Below are positions 24,638 to 32,934 of a stretch of 64,000 bases of DNA, piece by piece (the first letter of the stretch is position 1; each line of letters begins with the position of its first letter). The DNA is taken from assembly GCF_003444775.1 (NCBI RefSeq), contig NZ_CP021084.1, forward strand, positions 186,001-250,000, given 5' to 3'. This stretch comes from Deinococcus ficus (lineage in GTDB: Bacteria > Deinococcota > Deinococci > Deinococcales > Deinococcaceae). The translations under genes and the position numbers were made by a program. Below the pieces are notes generated by a model that was given only the letters and a program-made list of their open reading frames with translations, searched no databases and was not told the origin of the DNA.

Positions 24638-25258
24638 ATGAGCCAAATCAACTTCGCACTCCGCGAAATCAGCTGCAAGGTCGTGTATTACGGCCCCGGC
24701 ATGGGCGGAAAGACCAGCAACCTCAAGCACGTGCACGCCAAGGTCCCCGAGGACCTGCGCGGCAAGCTCATCTCCGTCGAGACCGAGGATGAACGCACGC
24801 TGTTCTTCGACTTCCTCCCTCTGGACCTCGGGACTGTCAAGGGCTTCAAGACGCGCTTTCACCTGTACACCGTGCCCGGACAGACGTTCTACAACGCCAG
24901 CCGCAAACTGGTGTTGCGCGGCGTGGACGGCGTGGTGTTCGTCGCGGACTCGTCCCCGCACCGCCTGCGCGCCAACGCGGAGAGCATGCGCAACCTCCGC
25001 GAGAACCTCAAGGCGCACGGCATCGACCCGGACACCCTCCCGATGGTCATTCAGATCAACAAGCGGGACGTGCCGGGCGCCCTGCCCACCGACATGATCC
25101 GCGCCGTGATCGACCCGGACAAGCGCTACATCACCTTCGAGGCGCAGGCGTCAGCCGGGCTGGGCGTGTTCGAGACCCTCCGCGACATCAGCCGCCTGGT
25201 CCTCGAACGCCTCAAAGGCCACGGCGCCAAGGGCGGACCGGCCGCGAAACAGGCTTGA
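24638..25258 (+). CDS. mglA: MglA-like small GTPase
   Basis: 206 aa Ras-like GTPase. P-loop GPGMGGKT at 19-26, a [18 protein letters not shown] switch II region in which PGQ takes the place of DxxG as in MglA, NKRD near 130 for guanine recognition, and [12 protein letters not shown] as the G5 region. All nucleotide-binding motifs are present. It follows mglB by 9 nt with GGTGAG just upstream of the ATG, and a strong terminator closes the operon. It probably cycles with MglB at the membrane; the output pathway is not encoded nearby. Confidence 0.92.
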   Translation: MSQINFALREISCKVVYYGPGMGGKTSNLKHVHAKVPEDLRGKLISVETEDERTLFFDFLPLDLGTVKGFKTRFHLYTVPGQTFYNASRKLVLRGVDGVVFVADSSPHRLRANAESMRNLRENLKAHGIDPDTLPMVIQINKRDVPGALPTDMIRAVIDPDKRYITFEAQASAGLGVFETLRDISRLVLERLKGHGAKGGPAAKQA

Positions 25259-25276
25259 GACCCTCAGGAACACAGA

Positions 25277-25305
25277 GGGGGCCGCGCACGCGCGGCCCCC
25301 TTTTT
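25277..25305 (+). terminator. Strong intrinsic terminator after mglA
   Basis: GGGGGCCGCG / CGCGGCCCCC stem followed by TTTTT. It may also serve the convergent small gene. Confidence 0.9.
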
Positions 25306-25312
25306 CGTGCGG

Positions 25313-25441
25313 TTACAGGGTCTCTTTCAGGTGGGTGGTCACCATGGCGCTCACCGTGGTGCCCTGCTCGGCGGCCTTGCGGATCTGCCCGGCTTTCTCG
25401 GCCCGGCTGAAGGGCAGCCAGAGCGCGCACGGTCCCCTCAC
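25313..25441 (-). CDS. Small protein (42 aa), possible ribbon-helix-helix type
   Basis: GTG start with AAGGAG 8 nt upstream. The short protein has a strand-like ALWLPFS followed by two helices (RAEKAGQIRKAAEQGTTVSA, then MVTTHLKETL), which fits the size and rhythm of ribbon-helix-helix repressors or antitoxins. No partner toxin is visible beside it. Codon use and the ribosome site support a real gene. Confidence 0.5.
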   Translation of the reverse strand: MRGPCALWLPFSRAEKAGQIRKAAEQGTTVSAMVTTHLKETL

Positions 25442-25464
25442 CCCGTGCGCTCCTTCTCCCCCCT

Positions 25465-26118
25465 TCAGGTCACGTCCTCTCCCAGAAAGTACGCCTTGCA
25501 CTGCTCAAGCCCGAGCACCGTCACCGGCACGTGTGGCACCCGGAGCCAATGGTCATGCGTGAGACGCAGCCGGTCGGAGACGACCACCTGCCCATCAAGG
25601 ACATCTCTGGAAATCCCGTCAGGCTGATAGCCCAGTTTTCTGGACACCCCCTGGGAGGACGCGTTGTCCTGAAAGACCTCCGTGCGCGCTGCGACCGCCC
25701 CAAGGTGCTCAAAGGCGAAATGCAGGAGGGCCGTCCGGGCTTCCGTGCCATAGCCTTTCCCTTGAAACTCCAGTCCCAGCCATGAGCCGGTGGTGACCTC
25801 GCGCAGAATTGAAAACTCCTTCCCTCGCAGGGACACCATCCCGATCGGCATGCCCTCGGCAAACACGCCGAGATTCAGGACCCAATTGGTGGTTGCCCAC
25901 TCCGCTTTGCAGCCCCAGTGGTTCTGAACGACGAACAACCCACGTTGTTCGGGTGGCAGGTCCGGCCAGGGCGTGAGAAAGGTCCGTTGCCCCGGCCGGT
26001 TCACGCCAGTCGCGGCCACTTCTGCCAGTGCCCCCAGTTCGTCTTCAGAAGGGAAGCGCAGTTCAAGGCGAGGCGTGCGGAGAACCAGGCCGTACAGCGG
26101 CCAGTACTTGTTGTTCAT
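25465..26118 (-). CDS. GNAT acetyltransferase, RimJ/RimL type
   Basis: 217 aa. N-terminal LRTPRLELRFPSEDEL is the usual opening of RimJ/RimL-type GNAT enzymes. Acetyl-CoA binding is marked by LEFQGKGYGTEARTALLHFAFE, and the later FQDNASSQGVSRKLGYQ is the conserved fourth motif. It transfers an acetyl group to an amine of unknown identity. Start supported by TATGCT ending 6 nt before the ATG (leaderless). Confidence 0.9.
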   Translation of the reverse strand: MNNKYWPLYGLVLRTPRLELRFPSEDELGALAEVAATGVNRPGQRTFLTPWPDLPPEQRGLFVVQNHWGCKAEWATTNWVLNLGVFAEGMPIGMVSLRGKEFSILREVTTGSWLGLEFQGKGYGTEARTALLHFAFEHLGAVAARTEVFQDNASSQGVSRKLGYQPDGISRDVLDGQVVVSDRLRLTHDHWLRVPHVPVTVLGLEQCKAYFLGEDVT

Positions 26119-26215
26119 CGGCTGAGCATAGTGGGGCTCGATCAGCGGGGCGTGTGCAGGTGGGCGGCCAGCGGATCAGCACGCCACTTGCGGCACAGTG
26201 TCAGGGGCTGGCGAT

Positions 26216-26668
26216 TCACTCAAACAGCAGAGACCGAGCCGCCATGATCATGCAAAAGAAGGTAAACACACTCAGCGCAGTCACGATCCAGAGCAGCCAG
26301 ATGCCTGGACTCTTGACGCGAAGCACGCTTTGAGCGGGTTTCCTGGGATTGAAATGGACCTTCACGGCCGTGCCGGCTGGATGCGACTCAATGACCTGGT
26401 GTGCGGTCCGCGCGGAAAAGTAGGGGACGGCCATCTCGCCATCGTAGGTCTGTGGCCCCACTTCATACTGAAAGACGATGTGCGCGTTGTAGGCAGGCAG
26501 CCTCCCCACCGAGTCGCTTGTCGACGTCTTCGTTCCGGTGACGACGCCATCGGTCACGTGCCAGTTTCTTGATCCAAACACTGCTTTGAATAAGAGGGTC
26601 ACGAGCGCCCCGCCGCTCATGAGTATCAGGAGCATCAGGGGCATCACAATGGGTGCGTCATCGGCCAT
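26216..26668 (-). CDS. DUF3592-like membrane protein
   Basis: 150 aa. Two membrane helices (about residues 7-27 and 122-143) enclose a beta-rich domain with YNAHIVFQYEVGPQTYDGE and a VKVHFNPRKP segment, the layout of DUF3592 proteins. Function unknown. Start supported by TAGGCT ending 7 nt before the ATG. Confidence 0.75.
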   Translation of the reverse strand: MADDAPIVMPLMLLILMSGGALVTLLFKAVFGSRNWHVTDGVVTGTKTSTSDSVGRLPAYNAHIVFQYEVGPQTYDGEMAVPYFSARTAHQVIESHPAGTAVKVHFNPRKPAQSVLRVKSPGIWLLWIVTALSVFTFFCMIMAARSLLFE

Positions 26669-26792
26669 CGTGGTCAGCCTACCGGAAGGTCGTTCCGGTC
26701 CAGAAGCGTGGGTGTCGACCCCGAATGACGAGCACGCCCAGGCGCGGGGGCTGTGGGCGGAGGGACGGCTGCGCCAGTCGCCGTGACGAGCC

Positions 26793-26815
26793 TTTCACCC
26801 CCGCACCCGGGGGTG
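26793..26815 (+). promoter_or_regulatory. Hairpin start element
   Basis: TTTCACCCCC-gcacc-CGGGGGTG; the arm ends 11 nt before ATG 26827. Confidence 0.65.
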
Positions 26816-26826
26816 ATGGTGCGCCC

Positions 26827-27807
26827 ATGACGATCACCGCTCCGCTGACTTCCACCCCTGCCGCAGCGCTCGCCCGGCGCCTCGGGAGCACGCCGATGCC
26901 CCACACCACCCCCGCCGGTCCCCTCTGGACGGACGGGCGGCGCGTGATGCTCGCCGGACGCGTCCTGGACCACGACGACCTCAGCGGCCTGTGCGCCCTG
27001 CTGCTCGGCCAGCCCGTCCCGGACGACCACCCGGTCTTCCGCAGTCAGGCCCTCACGCCCCTGCGCGACCTTCCCCGCTGCGACCTGCGCGTGCTGCCCG
27101 CCGAGAGCGACCCGGACTTCCCCGACCAGGACGGCCCGGACGACGTCGGCCTTTCCCTGCGCGTCGGCGGCACCTGGCATCTGGGCCGCGTGATCTCCCA
27201 GGCGAGCGGCTCGTGTGCCTGGCACGAAGAGGTGCATCTCGGCGGGGACTGGATCACCAGCGTCACCCTCTACCCCGGGTACAGCGACGAGGACTGCCGG
27301 GACGCCGTGCGGTACAACGGCGCGCACCCCCTCGCCCGGCAGCTGTTCCCGGAACAGGTCACCCGCTGGGACGACGCGCAACGCCACGCGGAGTGCGCGG
27401 GCCTGCTCGAAGCGAGCGGCGTGTTCCTGCCCCTGCCGGACGGGACGCTGCACGCCAGCCTCGTCCCCCGCGGGCACGCCGCCGGGCCCGCCCTGCGCCT
27501 GATCGCCGTCACGGGGGGGGCCCACGTCAGCGCCCTCCTGCCCGCCGCGGACGCCCAGGGCCTCGCGCAGGCCGCCGAGACCCTCACGCCCTGGCACACC
27601 CCGGCCGTGCACTTCGTCCCCGACACGGGCACCTTCCGCCTGACCGCGCCCCGCACCCACTGGACCGGGAACCCCCAGGCCCCGGAGAGCGTGCACGCCA
27701 CCGCGGCCCTCACGCTGCCCCCCAGCGCCGCCCAGGGCCTCGCCCGCCTGATCCGCCAGCACCTGCCCCGCCCGAAGGTCGAACAGGGCGACGACCTGCC
27801 CTTCTGA
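26827..27807 (+). CDS. Unknown protein ending in an SSB-like DDLPF tail
   Basis: 326 aa, no recognised domain and no OB fold seen. The last six residues are GDDLPF, the same acidic Pro-Phe tip that ends the SSB in this window and that bacterial SSBs use to dock RecQ, RecO, PriA, Pol III chi and others. It is preceded by a flexible PRPKVEQ stretch. The body has strand-helix units (LLPAADAQGLAQAAETL, later LTLPPSAAQGLARLIRQHL) resembling those at 4579 and 27928. The tail suggests it may dock onto SSB-binding enzymes, or compete with SSB for them; this is inference. No Shine-Dalgarno site; a hairpin element precedes the start. Confidence 0.65.
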   Translation: MTITAPLTSTPAAALARRLGSTPMPHTTPAGPLWTDGRRVMLAGRVLDHDDLSGLCALLLGQPVPDDHPVFRSQALTPLRDLPRCDLRVLPAESDPDFPDQDGPDDVGLSLRVGGTWHLGRVISQASGSCAWHEEVHLGGDWITSVTLYPGYSDEDCRDAVRYNGAHPLARQLFPEQVTRWDDAQRHAECAGLLEASGVFLPLPDGTLHASLVPRGHAAGPALRLIAVTGGAHVSALLPAADAQGLAQAAETLTPWHTPAVHFVPDTGTFRLTAPRTHWTGNPQAPESVHATAALTLPPSAAQGLARLIRQHLPRPKVEQGDDLPF

Positions 27808-27900
27808 CCTCCTCCGTCCGGCGCCCCGCCGGTCGAGGGCCGCTGAACCCCAGTCACGGTCCAGGCGCGCGGAGCGGTCCCTCCCCGGCCCGGACCGGCC

Positions 27901-27915
27901 CTCACCGCAGGCGGT
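27901..27915 (+). promoter_or_regulatory. Hairpin start element (short form)
   Basis: CTCACCGC-AG-GCGGT; the arm ends 12 nt before ATG 27928. Weaker match than the others. Confidence 0.45.
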
Positions 27916-27927
27916 CCAGGCCGGGGC

Positions 27928-28686
27928 ATGACCCTCCCGAATCCCCGCCCGCGCGTCCTGATCCGCACCGCCGCGCCGTTCACCGTCACGCAGTGGAGCT
28001 ACGAGAGCCCCCACAACAGCGAAACGCTCACCCGCGCCATCACCGCCGCCCTGGACGCGTTCCCGGACGGCGTCCTGCTGGACTTCACCGGCGCGGTCGT
28101 CGGCGACCTCGCCCTCCACACGGCCTTCACGACCCTGGCCGACACCGGCCGCGTGCACGCCGGGAACCGCCACCTGCTGGACCTCACCGGACTGGACGGC
28201 CGCGAAACCGCCGCGTGGGCCGCCCTGGAGGATGCCCTCGCCGACGGCTTCACGGCCGACGACCACGCCGAACTGGACCGCGAACGCATGCTCAGCCAGC
28301 TCGCTGTGGAACGCGCCCTGCGTCACGGCACGCACGTGTGCGGCCTGGTCATCCAGGCGCACGGGCCCGGAGAGGTCCGGGTCATGCACGCCGAAGGGCA
28401 GCTGAGCCTCCCCGCCGCGGACGCTGCGGCCCTCGGCGAGGCCCTCTGCGGCGGCCTCCCCCTGCACCGGGGTGACGTGCACGCCCACACCGGGACCCTG
28501 ACCTTCACCAGCCCCAGTGCGCACTTCACCCTCCATGACGGCTTCACCACCGCGGGCCCCGCCACCCTGCACTGGCCGCCCACCGACCGACTCCTGATCC
28601 GCGAGGTCCTGCTGGTCGCCGCGCAGTTCAGTGCAGGGGAAGACGCCCTCTCACCCGCGCGGCCGCGGGTGCCCGGCCAGACATGA
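27928..28686 (+). CDS. Unknown protein, overlapping the next gene
   Basis: 252 aa. The first half is alpha/beta (VLLDFTGAVVGDLALHTAFTTLA). The second half has the LPAADAAALGEAL unit shared with the proteins at 4579 and 26827. No family recognised. Its TGA overlaps the ATG of the next gene (ATGA at 28683), while the next hairpin element lies inside its last codons. Confidence 0.6.
   Translation: MTLPNPRPRVLIRTAAPFTVTQWSYESPHNSETLTRAITAALDAFPDGVLLDFTGAVVGDLALHTAFTTLADTGRVHAGNRHLLDLTGLDGRETAAWAALEDALADGFTADDHAELDRERMLSQLAVERALRHGTHVCGLVIQAHGPGEVRVMHAEGQLSLPAADAAALGEALCGGLPLHRGDVHAHTGTLTFTSPSAHFTLHDGFTTAGPATLHWPPTDRLLIREVLLVAAQFSAGEDALSPARPRVPGQT
28650..28671 (+). promoter_or_regulatory. Hairpin start element inside the end of a coding region
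   Basis: CTCACCCGC-gcgg-cCGCGGGTG; the arm ends 11 nt before ATG 28683. It keeps the family spacing although it lies within the upstream reading frame. Confidence 0.6.
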
Positions 28687-29432
28687 CCCCCCTTCCCTCC
28701 GTGGACCTCAACGAGTCCCTGCAGCTGCACGCCGCCCCCGGCGGGATCATGCTGCAGGACCACCGCGGCGCGCTTCCCGAAGGCCCTCACGACGCCCTGG
28801 ACGTCCTGACCCTGCTGGACACGCACGTGCCCGGCTGGGACCGGGGCGCCCCGGTCCGGCAGACCCTCACCGCCTGGCTGCGCGACCCCAGCCCCCGGCA
28901 CGCCGAAGCCGCGCAGGACGCCGTCCTCGCCGACCACCACGCCCACTTCCCGCTCACCGCGCGCATCCAGGCCTGCCCGCCCCTGCGGCAGGAGCTCATC
29001 GCCCAGATCCAGATGGACAACCCCGCCAGCGCCACGCTCCGCTTCCAGGCCACCCTGACCGGCGCGTGCCTCGCCTGGGGCGTCCTGCCCGACCCGGCGG
29101 CCCTGCACGCCCTGGCGACTCAGGCCCTGCGGTTCCGCCAGGCGTCAGCGGTGCAGCGGACGTGGGACGCGGCCGCCCCGGACCCGGACGTCCAGCGCGC
29201 CCTGAAAGCCCTGCATCACGACCCGGCCTTCGTCGCGCTCCTCCAGCACGTGGCCGTGCACGCCGGGGATCACCGGCACGCCCTGCACGCGCTGATCGGC
29301 GGGTGGCTGCTCGCCTCCGGGTACCCCCGCACCGTCTGGGTGGACGCTGCTGCCGGCGCCCTCACGTTCCACGCCCAGCACCCGCAACCCGGCGACCCCC
29401 GCCCGGCAACGCCCGCGGCTCCCGGCGCGTAA
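28683..29432 (+). CDS. Hypothetical helical protein
   Basis: 249 aa, largely helical and rich in Ala, His and Leu (LQHVAVHAGDHRHALHALIG). No family recognised. The start both overlaps the previous stop and follows a hairpin element. Confidence 0.6.
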   Translation: MTPLPSVDLNESLQLHAAPGGIMLQDHRGALPEGPHDALDVLTLLDTHVPGWDRGAPVRQTLTAWLRDPSPRHAEAAQDAVLADHHAHFPLTARIQACPPLRQELIAQIQMDNPASATLRFQATLTGACLAWGVLPDPAALHALATQALRFRQASAVQRTWDAAAPDPDVQRALKALHHDPAFVALLQHVAVHAGDHRHALHALIGGWLLASGYPRTVWVDAAAGALTFHAQHPQPGDPRPATPAAPGA

Positions 29433-29439
29433 GGGAAGC

Positions 29440-29610
29440 ATGCGACCGGTCCTGGCCCTCCTCACGGCGTTTCTCAGCATGGTGCTGTGCAACGCCCTGA
29501 TCGTCACCTTCGCCCCGGAACCGGCCCACTGGCCGCTGATTCTCGCGGGCGACCTGATGGTCATGGCCGCGTTCGTGACCGCCTGGTCCGTGCGCCGCCC
29601 GAACTCCTGA
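29440..29610 (+). CDS. Small two-helix membrane protein (56 aa)
   Basis: Two hydrophobic helices (LALLTAFLSMVLCNALIVTF, then ILAGDLMVMAAFVTAWSV) with a short loop. GGGAAG lies just before the ATG. It follows the previous gene by 7 nt. Function unknown. Confidence 0.5.
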   Translation: MRPVLALLTAFLSMVLCNALIVTFAPEPAHWPLILAGDLMVMAAFVTAWSVRRPNS

Positions 29611-29638
29611 CCCGGTGGGGCCGTGCCAGACTGCCCTC

Positions 29639-29812
29639 ATGCCCCCGGAGCGGCGAAAGACCATCACCCTGGCCCTGTACGCGGCCGCCGCCCTGCTGTT
29701 CGCCGTGACCGGCGGGATGTACGGGTCCATGGGCCTCGGCGTGCACGCCGCCGTGTGGAGCATCGCCGCGGTCGCCTGGATCGTCGGCTTCCTGCGGCAG
29801 CGGCGATCCTGA
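29639..29812 (+). CDS. Small two-helix membrane protein (57 aa)
   Basis: Basic start (MPPERRKTIT) followed by two hydrophobic helices and a basic end (FLRQRRS), giving an N-in/C-in hairpin topology. An upstream GTG at 29615 would add 8 residues. Similar in size and design to the preceding gene, so the two may be a pair. Confidence 0.5.
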   Translation: MPPERRKTITLALYAAAALLFAVTGGMYGSMGLGVHAAVWSIAAVAWIVGFLRQRRS

Positions 29813-29834
29813 CCGCCCCCAGTAGGCTGAAGGC

Positions 29835-30209
29835 ATGGAATCCGCCGTCCTGGTCCTGCTGCTCGCGCTTCCTGTCCTCCTGTTTCTCGCCGGACGCTCC
29901 GGCGTGCGGTACCGCTGGACCGACGACGCCCTGGTGGTCCAGGCCGGCCTGCGGCGCGCCCGCTTCCCCTACGCCGCCACCCACGCCCGCCTGACCGCGC
30001 AGCCCCTCGGGGCCCGGTTGTGGGGCACGCAGGCGCCGGGCACCGTGACCGGCCGGTTCGCCCTGGACCGCGCTACGGTGCACGCCCTGGCCACCACCGC
30101 CCGCCCCGCACAGGCGCTCGTCCTGCGCCGCGCCGGTCAGCTGTACTACGTCACCCCGGACCACCCAACCGAGCACCTGCCGCGCTTCCTGCCCGAACAT
30201 GCCGAGTAA
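29835..30209 (+). CDS. Membrane-anchored protein, PH-like domain possible
   Basis: 124 aa. One N-terminal hydrophobic helix is followed by a beta-rich domain (VRYRWTDDALVVQAGLRRARFPY, then FALDRATVHALATTARP, and a YVTPDHPTEHLPRFLPE end) that resembles the bacterial PH domain pattern. The start is supported by TAGGCT ending 6 nt before the ATG. Confidence 0.6.
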   Translation: MESAVLVLLLALPVLLFLAGRSGVRYRWTDDALVVQAGLRRARFPYAATHARLTAQPLGARLWGTQAPGTVTGRFALDRATVHALATTARPAQALVLRRAGQLYYVTPDHPTEHLPRFLPEHAE

Positions 30210-30235
30210 CTCGGCCCGTGCCCTGACCGGGCCGC

Positions 30236-30256
30236 CACCCACCCGCGCCCCACACT
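30236..30256 (+). promoter_or_regulatory. Promoter block CACCCAC-N8-CACACT
   Basis: CACCCAC at 30236-30242, 8 nt, CACACT at 30251-30256, followed by a short leader with AGGAGG before ATG 30274. Confidence 0.45.
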
Positions 30257-30273
30257 GACCCCAGGAGGCCTGA

Positions 30274-30375
30274 ATGATCCTGACCGCACTGCTGCTCGCC
30301 CTCGCCGCCGCCCTGTACGCCACTGCCCCCCGAGCGCCCCGCCCCGTTCCCATCAAGGTCCACGCCCGCCGCTGA
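30274..30375 (+). CDS. Tiny hydrophobic peptide (33 aa)
   Basis: A strong AGGAGG lies 5 nt before the ATG. The product is a hydrophobic helix (MILTALLLALAAALYATAP) followed by a basic Pro-rich end, like a small membrane peptide. It has its own promoter block and is followed by a hairpin at 30384. Confidence 0.5.
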   Translation: MILTALLLALAAALYATAPRAPRPVPIKVHARR

Positions 30376-30383
30376 CCTTCTTC

Positions 30384-30405
30384 CACCCCCCGGAGACGGG
30401 GGGTG
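30384..30405 (+). terminator. Hairpin after the tiny peptide gene
   Basis: CACCCCCC-ggagac-GGGGGGTG stem without a T run, 9 nt after the stop codon. It resembles the start elements but has no start codon at the usual distance. Confidence 0.4.
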
Positions 30406-30425
30406 CGCCCTGTGGCTCCACGGCC

Positions 30426-30443
30426 CTCACCCCTCCCGGGGTG
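30426..30443 (+). promoter_or_regulatory. Hairpin start element
   Basis: CTCACCCC-tc-CCGGGGTG; the arm ends 11 nt before ATG 30455. Confidence 0.65.
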
Positions 30444-30454
30444 CCGGGCCGGGC

Positions 30455-31246
30455 ATGTCCCCTCACCTGAACGCCCTGCACCGCGCCGCGGACACCTGCA
30501 ACGCCCTGCTCAACCCTGGCGGCCCGGCCATCACCCTGCGCACTCACGGCGACGAGGTACACCTCGCCCGCGACGGCGTCCACGAGACCTTCACCCTGCA
30601 TGGCCACCAGCTGCAGGGCCGGGGCGGCACCTTCAACATCCTTGACCCCGCCCAGGCGCACCAGGCAGTCCTCACCGTCCAGCCCACCGACGTCACCACC
30701 GACCACGACCTGACCCTGCTCGGCCTGGACGCCGCCGCACTGGACCTCGGCGCCACGGTGCGCCTGGCGCCTACCCTCCGCTGGAAGTCCGCCTGCTGGA
30801 TGACCCCCGTCCACCTCCACACCCCGGACGGGCACACGGCCTGGCTGGCCCTGTTCCGCGCCGACTACGAGCGCGGCGGGTTGTCCCTCACCGCTGGAGC
30901 CCACTGGCTCGCCGCGTACCTCAGTCCCCTGGACGAGGAACTGCGCGTGCTGATGGCCTGCACCGACGAGGAGAACGCCGAGGACCTCGGTGCCGCCCCC
31001 TGTCCGGTCCCGGACCACGTCACGCCCGCCCGCGTCCGCGTGCATCCCGAGGCCCTCCTCGCCCTGCTGCGCGGTGACGCTCCCGCCCGAGAGCACCTGG
31101 TCCCTGCGGACTTCCACCAGCGCCCCGAGGCGTACGAGGACCCCTCACTCACCGTCACCCGCGCCGCCCTCCAGGCAAGGCGCCAGCACGACCAGCGCCA
31201 GGCCCGCCGGCACAGCTGGACCGACGCGGGCGGCCTGGCCTTCTGA
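30455..31246 (+). CDS. Hypothetical protein
   Basis: 263 aa, beta-rich, with two cysteine-bearing segments (WKSACWMTPVHLHTPDGHTAW; MACTDEENAEDLG) and a basic His/Gln/Arg region before the end (RRQHDQRQARRHSW). It ends GGLAF, vaguely like but not equal to an SSB tail. No family recognised. No Shine-Dalgarno site. Confidence 0.6.
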   Translation: MSPHLNALHRAADTCNALLNPGGPAITLRTHGDEVHLARDGVHETFTLHGHQLQGRGGTFNILDPAQAHQAVLTVQPTDVTTDHDLTLLGLDAAALDLGATVRLAPTLRWKSACWMTPVHLHTPDGHTAWLALFRADYERGGLSLTAGAHWLAAYLSPLDEELRVLMACTDEENAEDLGAAPCPVPDHVTPARVRVHPEALLALLRGDAPAREHLVPADFHQRPEAYEDPSLTVTRAALQARRQHDQRQARRHSWTDAGGLAF

Positions 31247-31281
31247 GCCCCCCGCCCCTGAGCAGATCTTCTGAACAGCCC

Positions 31282-31299
31282 TTCACCCGTGACCGGGTG
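31282..31299 (+). promoter_or_regulatory. Hairpin start element
   Basis: TTCACCCG-tgac-CGGGTG; the arm ends 11 nt before ATG 31311. Confidence 0.65.
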
Positions 31300-31310
31300 G
31301 GAGACGCGGC

Positions 31311-31601
31311 ATGACGAAACACCTGTTCGACGCCACCACCGCCACCGGCGAAGCCTTCACTGTCGACACCGGCTGGGAACGCGGCCGCCAGTGCTTCTTC
31401 CTCACCGTCTTCGCCGGGGAGGACGTCCGCTACGACAGCGACACCGACGCCCGCTACTTCCCGCACGGCATGCGCCTCCCCGACGTCACCAACGTCCTCA
31501 GCGGCCTCGGCCTGGCCCTCCCCGAGACCGTCCGCGCCGCCCTGACGCAGGACGAGGCCGCCAACGCCGCGCCGTACATCCGCCACCACCCCGCCGCCTG
31601 A
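31311..31601 (+). CDS. Small protein, paralogue of the 35.6 kb gene
   Basis: 96 aa. It shares with the protein at 35562 the pattern V-x-TGW-[ED]R-x2-Q-x-F-[FY]-L, followed at similar spacing by a Leu/Pro segment ([19 protein letters not shown]) and a His pair near the end. The two are probably paralogues of an undescribed family. It lies just upstream of the clamp gene but is separated from it by a hairpin. Confidence 0.6.
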   Translation: MTKHLFDATTATGEAFTVDTGWERGRQCFFLTVFAGEDVRYDSDTDARYFPHGMRLPDVTNVLSGLGLALPETVRAALTQDEAANAAPYIRHHPAA

Positions 31602-31606
31602 CCAAG

Positions 31607-31631
31607 GCCCGCCTCCACCTCGGGGGCGGGC
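31607..31631 (+). terminator. Terminator before dnaN
   Basis: GCCCGCC / GGCGGGC stem followed by TCTATT. It suggests dnaN has its own promoter within 31632-31670. Confidence 0.55.
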
Positions 31632-31681
31632 TCTATTCCCTGTCGTCGCCCCGTCCCCTGTTCACGCCTCCGGAGGCCCCC

Positions 31682-32875
31682 ATGCCCAGCGCCACCCCGA
31701 CCGCCCCCACCAACAGCGCCCCGAAAGCCCCGGCCAAAAAGGCCACGACCGCCAAAGCACCGCCCGCGGCGCCGCTGCCCATTCCCATGAACGGTCACGC
31801 CCTGCAGATCCGCGTGACCCGCAAGGCCCTGAGTGAAGGCCTCGCCCTGATGGAACGCGTGATCCCCTCTCGCAGCAGCAACCCGCTCCTGACCACCTTG
31901 AAAGTCGACGTGACCGACGCCGGCCTGACCCTGAGCGGCACCAACCTCGAACTTGACCTGTCCTGCTTCGTGCCGGCCGAGGTGCGCAACCCGCAGCCGT
32001 TCATCGTGCCCGCGCACCTGTTCGCGCAGGTGGTGCGCAACCTCGGCGGGGAACTCGTCGAACTCGAACGCACCGGCCAGGAGATCACCGTGCGCGCCAG
32101 CGGCTCGGACTTCAAACTCCAGACCGGGGACCTGGGCGCCTTCCCGCCCCTGCGCTTCCCGGACGAGACGCACCTGAGCCTCGACGCGGCCGAACTCGCC
32201 CGGGCGCTCGGCAGCGTGCGGTACGCCGCGAGCAACGAAGCCTTCCAGGCAGTGTTCCGCGGCATCAAACTCGAACACCGCGGCGACCTGGTGCGCGCCG
32301 TGGCGTCCGACGGGTACCGCGTCGCCCTCCGTGACTTCCCCGGCAGCGGGGACGGCCGCACCCTGATCATTCCCGCCCGCAGCGCCGACGAACTCGTCCG
32401 CGTCCTAAAAGACGGCCAGGCCCGGCTCACGTACGGCCCCGGCCTGCTGACCGTCACCACCGACCGCGTCCGCATGAACGTCAAACTCCTCGACGGGGAC
32501 TTCCCCGACTACGAACGCGTCATTCCCCGCGAGATCAAACTCCAGTTCACGGTGCCCGCCAGCGTCCTGCAGGACGCCGTCAGCCGCGTCGCGGTCCTCG
32601 CCGACAAGAACGCCAACAACCGCGTGGAGTTCCTGGTGTCCGGCGGGACCGTGCGCCTCACGGCCGAAGGCGACTACGGCCGCGGTCACGACACCCTGGC
32701 GGTCGAGCAGAGTGGTTCCCAGCCCGCCATGAGCCTCGCCTTCAACGCCCGGCACGTCCTCGACGCCCTCGCCCCCATCGAAGGGGACGTGCAGGTCAGC
32801 CTGTCCGGCAGCACCACGCCCGCGATCTTCCAGAGCGGCGACTACCAGGCGGTCCTCGTCACCCTGAGGGTCTGA
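31682..32875 (+). CDS. dnaN: DNA polymerase III beta subunit (sliding clamp), extra copy
   Basis: 397 aa. The ring-shaped clamp that tethers DNA polymerases and repair proteins to DNA. The body from about residue 40 to the end runs through the three clamp domains; [36 protein letters not shown] and [17 protein letters not shown] are typical of Deinococcus clamps. Unlike normal clamps, which begin almost at the first strand, this one carries about 36 extra residues rich in Ala, Pro, Lys and Thr. GGAGG lies 4 nt before ATG 31682; an internal ATG at 31787 would remove most of the extension. No replication origin is seen here, and a plasmid copy is inferred. Confidence 0.95.
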   Translation: MPSATPTAPTNSAPKAPAKKATTAKAPPAAPLPIPMNGHALQIRVTRKALSEGLALMERVIPSRSSNPLLTTLKVDVTDAGLTLSGTNLELDLSCFVPAEVRNPQPFIVPAHLFAQVVRNLGGELVELERTGQEITVRASGSDFKLQTGDLGAFPPLRFPDETHLSLDAAELARALGSVRYAASNEAFQAVFRGIKLEHRGDLVRAVASDGYRVALRDFPGSGDGRTLIIPARSADELVRVLKDGQARLTYGPGLLTVTTDRVRMNVKLLDGDFPDYERVIPREIKLQFTVPASVLQDAVSRVAVLADKNANNRVEFLVSGGTVRLTAEGDYGRGHDTLAVEQSGSQPAMSLAFNARHVLDALAPIEGDVQVSLSGSTTPAIFQSGDYQAVLVTLRV

Positions 32876-32934
32876 GCCCCGGGTGGTCAGGTCAGGCGGG
32901 CCGACCACCCCCGCGCATGCCAGCATCCCCGGAC

